Assembly (NCBI RefSeq): GCF_900099695.1
Contig: NZ_FNCY01000004.1
Coordinates: 124,001-188,000, forward strand
DNA length: 64,000 nucleotides
DNA from: Propionivibrio dicarboxylicus
Lineage (GTDB): Bacteria > Pseudomonadota > Gammaproteobacteria > Burkholderiales > Rhodocyclaceae
Direction: 5' to 3'
The position numbers and the translations under genes were made by a program. Under the pieces are notes generated by a model. It did not search any database. It was not told the DNA's origin and worked only from the letters and a program-made list of their open reading frames with translations. Below are positions 54,004 to 62,916 of this stretch, piece after piece (position 1 is the first letter of the stretch; each line of letters opens with the position of its first letter).

Positions 54004-54798
54004 ATGCCTGATCCGAAGCTGCTTCGGTCGGTGTCGATTTCACGACTTGCCGAGACACTCGTCCTTGCCGTGTTGGCATGGCAGACGGCGACACTGCTGT
54101 GGTCGATCTTCTCGACAGCGGATGACAGCTTCGATCTGCGCCCACCGCAGGCCTTGCCGGCAATGACGTCGGGATCGCCGGATGCTGTGCTGGGATGGTA
54201 CGGCGCCGACAAGTCCGCATCGCTCCCCTACGATGACAACTACACGCTGATTGCGGTGATTGCCGGAAAGCATGGCGCCGCCCTGCTGAAGGAAAAAAAC
54301 GGCACCAGCATTGCGGTTCGTATCGGCGACGAAATCCGTCCGGGCAATACGCTCGTGGCCGTTGACCCAACGCAGGCGACGATTGAGCACTTGGGACAAA
54401 AGCATATCGTCAGGCTGCCGCAGACGGAATCGGGCAAGGCGCAGCCAATCGCGCCGGCGCCCACGCCCTCCGCACCCGAGCGCTCGCTGCCGGCCATCCG
54501 CGTGATCCGCCACCAGTTCGCCCGGGTCTGGCAAGACAGCGACCCGAATTCCTTGGGCAAGGGTTTGTCATCGTCAGGCGATGAGGGCATTCGTATCACC
54601 AAGGCCGAGCGTGTTCCCTTCGCCCGGATTCTGCGACTCAAGGACGGCGATCTGCTGACCGGGGTCAATCAACGTCCGCTCAAGCGACTCGACGACATTT
54701 CGCTTCTGTCCGACTTCCTCGGCCCCGACGACGCTGTCGAGCTCAGCTTGATCCGGCGCGGCGTCCGTCAGCATCAACACTATGAACTGCTGCCATGA
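54004..54798 (+). CDS. gspC: Type II secretion system protein GspC
   Basis: 264 residues from ATG 54004. One N-terminal TM helix (LAETLVLAVLAWQTATLLWSIF), a homology-region domain (YTLIAVIAGKHGAALLKEKNG, AVRIGDEIRPGNTLVAVDP), a Pro-rich linker, and a C-terminal PDZ-like domain (LRLKDGDLLTGVNQRPLKRLDD). GspC links the inner-membrane platform to the GspD secretin and recognises substrates. Overlaps gspD by four bases. Confidence 0.9.
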   Translation: MPDPKLLRSVSISRLAETLVLAVLAWQTATLLWSIFSTADDSFDLRPPQALPAMTSGSPDAVLGWYGADKSASLPYDDNYTLIAVIAGKHGAALLKEKNGTSIAVRIGDEIRPGNTLVAVDPTQATIEHLGQKHIVRLPQTESGKAQPIAPAPTPSAPERSLPAIRVIRHQFARVWQDSDPNSLGKGLSSSGDEGIRITKAERVPFARILRLKDGDLLTGVNQRPLKRLDDISLLSDFLGPDDAVELSLIRRGVRQHQHYELLP

Positions 54799-56975
54799 TT
54801 TCAATTAAGCCCTTTCGCTCGACGTCCATTGGCCTGCTGCTGGCAGCCACCTTGCAGATCGCACAAGCCGCCGAAGACCTGCTAACGCTCAATTTTGTTG
54901 ACTCCGACATCCCGTCGACGGTCAAGGCGATTGGCGTCATTACCGGAAAGAACTTCCTCATCGATCCCAAGGTAAAAGGCAGCATCAACATCGTCTCCAA
55001 CCAGCCGGTCGCCAAGGAATTGATCTATCCGATCATGCTTTCGGCCTTGCGACAGCACGGATACACCGCCATCGACAATGGCACGATCATCAAGATCATT
55101 CCCGACGTCGAAGCCAAGACCCAGACGACACAGCTGGTCGCGCGAAAGACGCAGAGCAGCGGCGACAAACTGATCACCAAGATATTTCCGCTGACCTACG
55201 AGTCGGCATCGCAGCTGGTTACCACCTTGCGCCCCCTGGTCACCGCCAACAACCTGATTGCCGCCTACCAGGGCAACAACACGATTGTCATTACCGACTA
55301 TGCCGACAATGTGACGCGCATCGGACAGATCATCGACAACATCGATCACCCGCCCCAGAACGATATCCAGCCGATTGCGATGCGTTATATTTCGGCGCTG
55401 GATGCCGCGCAGACGATCGGCCGACTCTTGCCCGAAGTCTTCGTACAAGGCGCTAGCGCGCCGGCATCGGTGCCCGAGGGCGTTCGGCGGACGGTCGTCG
55501 TCCCCGATGTGCGCAGCAATCAACTCCTCGTTCGCAGCGAGGTGGCCAGTCATGTCAAACAGATCAAGTCGCTGGTGGCAAGTCTCGACCAGCCTGCCGC
55601 TTCTGGCAGCAACATCAACGTCGTCTACCTGCGCAACGCCGAAGCCCTGCGACTGGCCGCCACACTGAAAGGCATTCTGACCGGGCAGGACAGCACCGCG
55701 CACGGCCTCACCGCGAGCGGCACAAACGCATCACCGGCAACGAACGCCGCGCTGGCGAGCGGCACGATTGGCACGACCGGCACCGCTGCCACGAGCACCT
55801 CCACGCAGACCCTGAACGCCACCGGAGCCAGCACGATGACGAGTCCCGGTTCGGCAAGCACGCAAGGGGGCAGCGTCAACGTGCAAGTCGGCGGTGCGAC
55901 GGTTCTGATACAGGCAGACACCGTCACCAACTCGCTCGTCATCACCGCGCCGGACCACGTTTATAACAACCTGCGTTCGGTGATCGACAAACTCGACGTG
56001 CGTCGCGCACAGATCTACATCGAGGCGCTGATCGCCGAAGTGAACATGTCCAAGGCCGTCGAACTCGGCGTCCAGTGGGCCGCCGCCGGACGCAGCGACA
56101 GCAATGCTCAAGCCGCGCTTTTGTCTTCGATCAGTCCGACCAGCACCAACCTCGGCACACTCTATTCAAGCGTCAAATCGGCAAGCTCGGGAAGCAGTTC
56201 AAGCTCGTCCTCGGTCACCCTCCCGTCGACATTCAGCCTCGGCTTGCTCAACAAATCCAACTCACTTGGCATTCTCGCCAGTGCAATCGAAAAAATCGGC
56301 AATGGCAATATTCTGTCGACGCCGAATCTGCTGATGCTGGATAACGAGGAAGCCAGGATCACCGTCGGACAGAACATCCCGATCCTGACCGGCTCCTACA
56401 CCACCAGCGCGAGCGGATCGAGCAACCCGTTCCAAACTGTCGAACGCAAAGACATTGGCATCAAACTGAAGATCAAGCCGCAAGTGTCTGACAGCGGATC
56501 GATCACGCTCACGGTGGCGCAGGAAGTCTCCAGCATCGACGAAAGCATCAGCACCAACGGCGCCGGCATCGCCACCAAAGTCCGCCTGATCGAGACCAAG
56601 GTGCTCGTCGATGACGGACAGACCATTGTCCTCGGCGGCCTGATCGAGGACAAGGTCAGCCAGGCGAACAACAAGGTCCCGCTGCTCGGCGACATTCCGG
56701 TGATGGGCCAGTTGTTTCGCTATGAGACGCGCGACCAGCAGAAGGTCAATCTGATGGTATTCCTGCGCCCGACCGTGTTACGCGACGGCAGTTCGAGCGC
56801 GGCGCTCTCCTCGGCGCGCTACGAGTATCTTCGCACCGAGCAAGGCCGTTTCGACATGCCGGGGAATCTGGTGCTCGACGCCGTTCCCAAAGTCCAACTG
56901 CCGCCACAAGGCGGGACGCCGCCAGCGGTCCCGGGCAGCGGCGAGCCGACGGCCAGGATCGACGTCCGCCCATGA
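54795..56975 (+). CDS. gspD: Type II secretion system secretin GspD
   Basis: 726 residues with signal peptide ending AAQA-like (LLLAATLQIAQA). N0-N3 domains: LLTLNFVDSDIPSTVKAIG, KNFLIDPKVKG, ... VVPDVRSNQLLVRSE. A Ser/Thr/Ala/Gly-rich insertion (about 310-360) sits in N3. The secretin core has VELGVQWAA, NILSTPNLLMLDNEEARITVGQNIPI, and the C-terminal VLGGLIEDKVSQANNKVPLLGDIPVMGQLF. It forms the outer-membrane channel. Overlaps gspE. Confidence 0.95.
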   Translation: MISIKPFRSTSIGLLLAATLQIAQAAEDLLTLNFVDSDIPSTVKAIGVITGKNFLIDPKVKGSINIVSNQPVAKELIYPIMLSALRQHGYTAIDNGTIIKIIPDVEAKTQTTQLVARKTQSSGDKLITKIFPLTYESASQLVTTLRPLVTANNLIAAYQGNNTIVITDYADNVTRIGQIIDNIDHPPQNDIQPIAMRYISALDAAQTIGRLLPEVFVQGASAPASVPEGVRRTVVVPDVRSNQLLVRSEVASHVKQIKSLVASLDQPAASGSNINVVYLRNAEALRLAATLKGILTGQDSTAHGLTASGTNASPATNAALASGTIGTTGTAATSTSTQTLNATGASTMTSPGSASTQGGSVNVQVGGATVLIQADTVTNSLVITAPDHVYNNLRSVIDKLDVRRAQIYIEALIAEVNMSKAVELGVQWAAAGRSDSNAQAALLSSISPTSTNLGTLYSSVKSASSGSSSSSSSVTLPSTFSLGLLNKSNSLGILASAIEKIGNGNILSTPNLLMLDNEEARITVGQNIPILTGSYTTSASGSSNPFQTVERKDIGIKLKIKPQVSDSGSITLTVAQEVSSIDESISTNGAGIATKVRLIETKVLVDDGQTIVLGGLIEDKVSQANNKVPLLGDIPVMGQLFRYETRDQQKVNLMVFLRPTVLRDGSSSAALSSARYEYLRTEQGRFDMPGNLVLDAVPKVQLPPQGGTPPAVPGSGEPTARIDVRP

Positions 56976-58441
56976 GTTCGCGACTCGTTCCGTACGCTTT
57001 CGCACGCGAATTCGGGCTGTTCGACGCCGAATCCGGGGCGGACGGCCTTCTCGTCTATTTTCGTGAAGGCGGCGATGTCGGCGCCCTGACCGAACTTCAG
57101 CGTCATAGCGCGGCGCCGCTGCGACTGCAGGTACTGTCCGCGGAAGCCTATCAGGAGCATCTCGCCCGGGCATTCAACAGCGCCGACACCGGCCTCGACA
57201 ACATGGCCGACGACCTCGCCAGCATGGAGGACTTGTCGAGCCTGCTGGAGGATTTGCCGGAACTCGAGGATTTGATGGAGTCTGCCGATGATGCACCAGT
57301 CATCCGGCTGATCAATAGCCTGCTGGCGCAGGCCTTGCGCCGGAACGCTTCCGACCTGCACTTCGAGATGTTCGAGACGAGGGCGACGGTGCGTTTCCGC
57401 ATCGACGGGCAATTATGCGACGTGCTTGAGCCACGGCGCGGCTTGCATGCGGCCATGGTCTCCCGGATCAAGATCATGGCCGCTCTCGACATTGCCGAAA
57501 AACGTTTGCCGCAGGACGGCCGCATCGCCTTGCGCATTGCCGGCAAGCCGGTCGACGTCCGCGTATCGACACTGCCGACGGGTCATGGCGAACGCGTCGT
57601 CCTGCGCCTTCTCGACAAGTCCGCCGGGCGCCTCGACCTGTCCCGACTCGGCATGCGTCCGGAAACGCTGGCGCGCATGCAGCATCTGCTGGAGCAACCG
57701 CACGGCATCCTGCTCGTCACCGGACCGACCGGCTCGGGCAAGACCACGACCCTGTATGCGGCGCTATCGGGAATGGACTGCAGCACCACCAACATCATGA
57801 CGGTCGAGGACCCGATCGAATACGATCTCGACGGCATCGGCCAGACGCAAATCAACACCCGTATCGACATGAGCTTTGCCCGGGCCTTGCGCGCGATCCT
57901 GCGCCAGGATCCCGACGTGATCATGATCGGCGAGATTCGCGACAAGGAAACCGCACAAATCGCCGTCCAGGCATCACTGACCGGCCATCTCGTCCTGGCG
58001 ACGCTGCACACCAACGATGCCCCCAGCGCCATGACACGTCTGGTCGACATGGGCATCGAGCCCTTCTTGCTCGCCTCGTCCTCGCTCGGTGTACTGGCGC
58101 AACGCCTGGCCCGCCGGCTCTGCCCGACATGCCGCAGCCCCTATGAGGCCGACGCCGCCGAGATGAAGCTGCTCGGCCGCACCGGGAAGACCGTCCTGTA
58201 TCGCGCCGATGGCTGTGCCGAGTGTGGTCACACCGGATATCAGGGACGTACCGGCCTGTATGAATTGCTCATCATTGACGATGACATTCGCGTCCTGATT
58301 CATCAGGACGGAAACGAACAGCAGATACGCGAGCGTGCTATTGCGACCGGCATGCAATTACTGAGGGATGACGGCATTGCTCGCGTCCTCGACGGCGAGA
58401 CGACGCTGGAAGAAATTCTCCGGGTGACGCGGGAGGCATGA
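56972..58441 (+). CDS. gspE: Type II secretion system ATPase GspE
   Basis: 489 residues. N1E domain, then Walker A GPTGSGKTTTLYA near residue 250, Asp box, Walker B RQDPDVIMIGEIRDKETAQ, His box ASLTGHLVLATLHTNDAPS, and the zinc-binding CPTC ... CAECGHTGYQGRTGLYELL (about 385-416). It powers pseudopilus assembly from the cytoplasmic side. Overlaps gspD and gspL. Confidence 0.97.
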   Translation: MSSRLVPYAFAREFGLFDAESGADGLLVYFREGGDVGALTELQRHSAAPLRLQVLSAEAYQEHLARAFNSADTGLDNMADDLASMEDLSSLLEDLPELEDLMESADDAPVIRLINSLLAQALRRNASDLHFEMFETRATVRFRIDGQLCDVLEPRRGLHAAMVSRIKIMAALDIAEKRLPQDGRIALRIAGKPVDVRVSTLPTGHGERVVLRLLDKSAGRLDLSRLGMRPETLARMQHLLEQPHGILLVTGPTGSGKTTTLYAALSGMDCSTTNIMTVEDPIEYDLDGIGQTQINTRIDMSFARALRAILRQDPDVIMIGEIRDKETAQIAVQASLTGHLVLATLHTNDAPSAMTRLVDMGIEPFLLASSSLGVLAQRLARRLCPTCRSPYEADAAEMKLLGRTGKTVLYRADGCAECGHTGYQGRTGLYELLIIDDDIRVLIHQDGNEQQIRERAIATGMQLLRDDGIARVLDGETTLEEILRVTREA

Positions 58442-58443
58442 CG

Positions 58444-59514
58444 ATGAGTTCCCCACGGCAATTTTCCCGGCTGAGGCTCATCCTTACCGCCGATCCGTCC
58501 CAGGACAGCGTCCGGTGGCTGGGATTTGGCGACGGCCAAGCCGTCCCCACCCCCGGCGAAGACAGCCCGGCCAACTTGCCGAGCGCCGATGCCATCGAGC
58601 TGATTCTGCCGCCCGCCCGGATTTCGCTGCACCGATTGACCCTGCCGGCCCGCGCCGGCAAGCACCTCGACGCACTGGTGAGCCAAACCATGGAGGATCG
58701 TCTGTTGGGCGATCGCGGCGACACCCTGTTTCTCATCGGCCGCGACGCCGAGGGACAACGTCATGTCGGCGCCTGCAGTCGTACCTGGCTGGCAAGCGTC
58801 CTGGACCGGCTGAGCGCCGTCGGTGTGATTCCAGAGCGCTTGCTCCCGGCCTATGCCTTATTGCCGGAAGATGAACACACTGTCGTCTCAGCGCCCATCG
58901 ACGACAAAATCATATTCCGGACGCCTGAAGGCCACTACGGGGTGGTACGCGACGAGTCCTCATTGCAGGCGCTGAGAGGCGACGCCACGCTCCGGTTCAT
59001 TACCGACGTATATCGGCAAGACGGTTCAAGCATCGTGCAGTTTCATCCGCCTCGTACGCTGGTACGGTCGGCGCGCCCGGCTTTCGACCGTTCGGCCTGG
59101 CATCGAAGCGCCACATTGCTGGCGTTGTCGCTGCTGCTGTTTATCGCTGCCACGACGATCCACTGGCGGCAACTCGAGCGGCGTGAGCGTCTGCTGTCGC
59201 ACGAGATCCGGCAGACCTTCGCTGCCGCCTTCCCTGGCACGCCGATTATCGACCCGGCCTTGCAGTGGGAAAGCAAGCAACGCGAGCAATCCGGCACGCG
59301 CGCCGATGCCCTCGATGCACTCGCGCTATTGGCCGGAAAGCTGCCGCTGCCATTACAACCACGGCATATCGAGGCGGACGAAGCGGGGATTCGACTGACC
59401 GTGAGCGACGCGGCGCTTGCGCGTTACAAGGAACAACTCGACGCCCTGGGACATCCTGAAATCACGCCCGCAGGGCCAGGTCTGGTGCGGGTCCAGTTTC
59501 GCGGGGGGCAATGA
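58444..59514 (+). CDS. gspL: Type II secretion system protein GspL
   Basis: 356 residues from ATG 58444, seven bases after GGGAGG (ATG 58438 is too close). Cytoplasmic actin-like domain (LRLILTADPSQDSVRWLGF, ISLHRLTLPARAGKHLDALVSQTMEDRLLG), one TM helix (ATLLALSLLLFIAATTIHW), and a periplasmic ferredoxin-like domain. Binds GspE and recruits it to the membrane. Overlaps gspM. Confidence 0.9.
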   Translation: MSSPRQFSRLRLILTADPSQDSVRWLGFGDGQAVPTPGEDSPANLPSADAIELILPPARISLHRLTLPARAGKHLDALVSQTMEDRLLGDRGDTLFLIGRDAEGQRHVGACSRTWLASVLDRLSAVGVIPERLLPAYALLPEDEHTVVSAPIDDKIIFRTPEGHYGVVRDESSLQALRGDATLRFITDVYRQDGSSIVQFHPPRTLVRSARPAFDRSAWHRSATLLALSLLLFIAATTIHWRQLERRERLLSHEIRQTFAAAFPGTPIIDPALQWESKQREQSGTRADALDALALLAGKLPLPLQPRHIEADEAGIRLTVSDAALARYKEQLDALGHPEITPAGPGLVRVQFRGGQ

Positions 59515-60017
59515 TGATATTCAAAACCCGGATCCAATCGCTCAAGGAAAACGCCCTGACCTGGTGGCGAGAACGTAGCGAACGCGAACGTTGGATTCTT
59601 GCCGTCTGGAGCCTTGCCTTGCTCGGCTTGCTGGTCTGGTTCGGCCTTCTGACGCCGATGCAGCATCGGATCGGGTCGCTCGAACGACGACTGCCGGCAC
59701 TGGAATCCCTGCTCGGAAAGATGCGCTCGTCCGTCGCCGCCGGGACACACCGGTCAACAAGCACGCGTCATGATGACGGCGACTTGCGCGGCCGCCTTTC
59801 CGGACTGCTCGCAGAGCGAAAGCTGAGCGCCGAGCTAAAGGCGATCTCGACGACACGCGTTGAAATGCGGCTCCCGGAAATGCCGGTCGCAGAAGCCTTC
59901 ACTCTGCTCGACCTCATGCGTCGGGAATCGGGGGCTCGCGTCGTCACCCTCGGCATCAAGGCAGAACCGACCGCCGCCACCCTGATTCGTGTCGTCGCAG
60001 AACTGGAGCGTCGATGA
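59511..60017 (+). CDS. gspM: Type II secretion system protein GspM
   Basis: 168 residues (ATG 59511, or 59514 with better spacing to the upstream G-run). N-terminal TM helix WILAVWSLALLGLLVWFGLL after the RTSERERW-like signature RERSERERW, then coiled coil and periplasmic domain with MPVAEAFTLLDLMRRESGARV. Stabilises GspL in the inner-membrane platform. Overlaps gspL and gspN. Confidence 0.88.
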   Translation: MMIFKTRIQSLKENALTWWRERSERERWILAVWSLALLGLLVWFGLLTPMQHRIGSLERRLPALESLLGKMRSSVAAGTHRSTSTRHDDGDLRGRLSGLLAERKLSAELKAISTTRVEMRLPEMPVAEAFTLLDLMRRESGARVVTLGIKAEPTAATLIRVVAELERR

Positions 60018-60742
60018 TGCGCTTCAAGCCGACGCTCTCTCGTCCCCAGAAATGGATCGCCGCTCTCGTCTTCGCGGCAAGCTTTCTCCTGCAGACGCCG
60101 GCGCGTTTGATCGGACTTGCCTTGCCATCTGCGGTCAAGCTTCATGATGTCAGCGGATCGTTCTGGAACGGCAAGGCCGCGGCGCTCGGCCTGGGCGGAC
60201 TGATCGTTCAGGAACAACTCGAATGGAATTTCCAGCCCGGGAGACTTCTCGCCGGCGCGCTCGTCTGGGACATTCGCGGACGCTTTGGCGACCATGCCAG
60301 CCAGTTGCGACTGACATTGGCGCCTGAGCGTATCGAAGCCGACGGCGTCCGTATCGCCCTACCGATCGAGCCCTTTGCCGCCATGGTGCCGCAACTCAAG
60401 TCGATGCCGCTGGGCGGAGTGCTGACCATCGAAGCGGCGCGACTGGATCGGCGTACGTCGCTGACCGCACGGCTGGACGCGCAACAGGTCTTTTCGCCAC
60501 TCGCCGGGTCCGGCGCACTCGGGAATTACCGGGCGGACATCGGCAACGACGGCAACGCGAGCCACTGGCAGCTGACGACGATCTCCGGACGTCTCCAGCT
60601 TCGTGGACAGGGAACGCTTGAACGCACCGGCATGCCGCATGGCCAGCTCTCTTTCGAGACGCAATCCGACATTCCGGGCATTTCCGCACTTCTCGGCACG
60701 CTGCCGAGGAAGGACGGAAACCAGTTTCAATGGTCTTTCTAG
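60014..60742 (+). CDS. gspN: Type II secretion system protein GspN
   Basis: 242 residues, GGAG five bases before ATG. One N-terminal TM segment (WIAALVFAASFLLQTPARLIGLALP), then the GspN-type periplasmic beta domain: DVSGSFWNGKAAALGLGG, LEWNFQPGRLLAGALVWDIRG. GspN is an accessory, not universal, T2SS component. Last of the tightly overlapping gsp genes before the esterase gene. Confidence 0.88.
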   Translation: MMRFKPTLSRPQKWIAALVFAASFLLQTPARLIGLALPSAVKLHDVSGSFWNGKAAALGLGGLIVQEQLEWNFQPGRLLAGALVWDIRGRFGDHASQLRLTLAPERIEADGVRIALPIEPFAAMVPQLKSMPLGGVLTIEAARLDRRTSLTARLDAQQVFSPLAGSGALGNYRADIGNDGNASHWQLTTISGRLQLRGQGTLERTGMPHGQLSFETQSDIPGISALLGTLPRKDGNQFQWSF

Positions 60743-60833
60743 GTCGCGAGGAGGTGAAGGCAGCTCAACGTTCTGATTGCCACAACAATGATGTCATTCG
60801 AGGTTTCATTGCCAAATATTCATGGAGAAAAAA

Positions 60834-62768
60834 ATGAGTTACGGGAGTCAAGCAAGATTCGCGTTAAAGCTGTCGGTTGCTTCCTGCCTGGCAGCGATGT
60901 TGGGTGGTTGTTTCGATAGCGGTGGTAGCAACAACAGTCCGGCGGCCGTCGTAACGGAAACCGCCTGTACCGATCTCGCCACGCAATTCAAGATGGACGG
61001 CGTGACGATCGAAAGCGTCAAGGAAGTCGCCGCGGCAACGAGCGTTACCGGCGGCATCGGGGCAAGCGGTCCGGTGGTCGGCACCGACGCCTCCGGTTAC
61101 CCGGTCGGTGTCGAGAAAATGGGCCCGATGCCGGCGCACTGCGTCATCCGCGGTTCGGCCGATCCGCACCATGGCGCCGATGGCAGCACCTATGCGATCG
61201 GATTCGAAGTTCGCCTGCCGATCGCCTCGGCCTGGAATGGCCGCTTCTTCTTCCAGGGCGGCGGCGGCGTGAACGGGTTCATGGCTTCCGCCTACGGAAA
61301 CCTGCGCGGCAATCTTCTCGATGCCACCGGCATGCCGGAAGACAATGCCTTGAACCGTGGCTTCGCCGTGGCCAGCACGGACTCGGGTCACCGCGCCAAT
61401 ACCGCGAGCACGGACGCCGACGCTCAGACATTGTTCGGAGCGGATCCGCAAGCGCGTCTGGACTACGGCTATAACGCCGTCGCCAGGACAACGACGATCG
61501 CCAAGGCGCTGATCAACAAGCGCTATGGACGATCGCAAAACTATTCGTACTTCGTCGGCTGCTCCAATGGTGGGCGCGACGCGATGGTGGCATCGCAACG
61601 CCTGCCCAACGAGTTCGACGGCGTTTTTGCCTTGAACCCGGGATTCCAGCTTCCCAAGGCAGCGGTCAATCAGGCCTGGGATACGCAGCAGTTCTACAGC
61701 CTGAGCACCAGCATCTATGACGCCTTCACGAAGAAGGACATGGATTATGTCGCCAGCCGGATCATGACGACCTGCGATGCGCTCGATGGCGCCGCCGACG
61801 GCCTGGTCCAGGATCGGGCCGCATGCGACACGGCGATCAGCGCCGCCATTACGGGCGGAACGCTCTTCGCGACCGGCGCCAAGGATTCCGGAACGGGCCT
61901 CACCGCCGCCCAGATCACCGCGCTCACGGCGGTATTCGGTGGCGTCAAGGATTCCAGCAACGCCAGTTTCTATTCCGATTTCCCCTATGACGCCGGTATC
62001 AGCTACAGAGATTGGCGCAGTTGGAAATTGGGCATAGCGAACCCCGCCACATCGGGCGCCGGCTCGGCGGTGACACCCAGCCAGGCTGTCTCGATCGGCG
62101 CCTTCTCGTTGCCGGCAGTCTTCATGTCCGCCTACAGCCACATCACCGGCGACACCAGCACCTCTTCGGCCAACGCGCTGGCCTGGATGAATACGGTCAA
62201 GACGGCATTGGTGCCGACCGGCGCCGTCGATCCGACCAAGATCTACGCCACCTCGGGTCTCTACACGACGCCGGCGATGGACGCGACGGCCAATAGCGGC
62301 GTCGGCTTCATGTCGGGCAACAGCATCAACTACGACACCTTCAAGGCACGCAAGTCGAGGCTGATTGTCGCGCACGGGACCAGCGATGGCGTTTTCTCGT
62401 CCAATGACACGAAGAACTGGTACAAGGCGCTCAAGGGCAAGTACTCGGATGCGGCGACATTTGCCCGCTACTTCGAAATCCCCGGCATGAACCACTGTTC
62501 CGGCGGCCGCGCCGCGGACAAGTTCGATATGGTGACGGCATTGGTCAACTGGGTCGAGAAGGGCACGGTACCGGACTCGGTGACGGCAACGGTTCGCGAT
62601 CAGAACTATCTCTACGCTGCCGCCGCCTGGACGCCGTACAAGCCGGACACGACCGACACCCTGTCGGTCGGCATCAACGCCACGACGATCGGCAAGACGC
62701 GTCCGCTCTGCGCCTATCCCACCGTCGCCAAGAGCACCGATGGCGGGACCAGCTGGACTTGTCAGTAA
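60834..62768 (+). CDS. Tannase/feruloyl-esterase-family lipoprotein, probable T2SS substrate
   Basis: 644 residues from ATG 60834 (GGAG seven bases upstream; ATG 60822 has no site). Signal peptide with lipobox-like LGGC (C26) followed by a Ser/Gly/Asn stretch. Alpha/beta-hydrolase of the tannase family: nucleophile S244 in FVGCSNGGRDA, D518 in HGTSDGVF, H554 in MNHCSGG. The Cys next to Ser and to His (C243, C555) form the CS-D-HC disulfide motif of tannases, feruloyl esterases and MHETase. A secreted or surface-anchored esterase acting on aromatic esters is likely. It lies between gspN and gspF, strongly suggesting export by this T2SS. Confidence 0.87.
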   Translation: MSYGSQARFALKLSVASCLAAMLGGCFDSGGSNNSPAAVVTETACTDLATQFKMDGVTIESVKEVAAATSVTGGIGASGPVVGTDASGYPVGVEKMGPMPAHCVIRGSADPHHGADGSTYAIGFEVRLPIASAWNGRFFFQGGGGVNGFMASAYGNLRGNLLDATGMPEDNALNRGFAVASTDSGHRANTASTDADAQTLFGADPQARLDYGYNAVARTTTIAKALINKRYGRSQNYSYFVGCSNGGRDAMVASQRLPNEFDGVFALNPGFQLPKAAVNQAWDTQQFYSLSTSIYDAFTKKDMDYVASRIMTTCDALDGAADGLVQDRAACDTAISAAITGGTLFATGAKDSGTGLTAAQITALTAVFGGVKDSSNASFYSDFPYDAGISYRDWRSWKLGIANPATSGAGSAVTPSQAVSIGAFSLPAVFMSAYSHITGDTSTSSANALAWMNTVKTALVPTGAVDPTKIYATSGLYTTPAMDATANSGVGFMSGNSINYDTFKARKSRLIVAHGTSDGVFSSNDTKNWYKALKGKYSDAATFARYFEIPGMNHCSGGRAADKFDMVTALVNWVEKGTVPDSVTATVRDQNYLYAAAAWTPYKPDTTDTLSVGINATTIGKTRPLCAYPTVAKSTDGGTSWTCQ

Positions 62769-62778
62769 TCGCCTGCGT

Positions 62779-62848
62779 ATCCGTTCCCTTCGCGGGGACG
62801 GATCGTTGAGAACGTCGGCGACGCATCGCGAATGGATGCGTCGCCGAC
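62779..62848 (+). terminator. Two consecutive strong hairpins between esterase gene and gspF
   Basis: First hairpin 62779-62803: ATCCGTTCCC with GGGGACGGAT, one mismatch. Second 62814-62848: perfect 14-base arms GTCGGCGACGCATC and its complement around a seven-base loop. No T-tract follows either. They may reduce read-through to gspF, or protect the esterase mRNA from 3' decay. Confidence 0.55.
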
Positions 62849-62916
62849 CGCCACAGCGCAGAGTACACCGTAATTTGTCATCGTTTCCGACGCTTCGATA
62901 ACGACAAGGACGCTTC

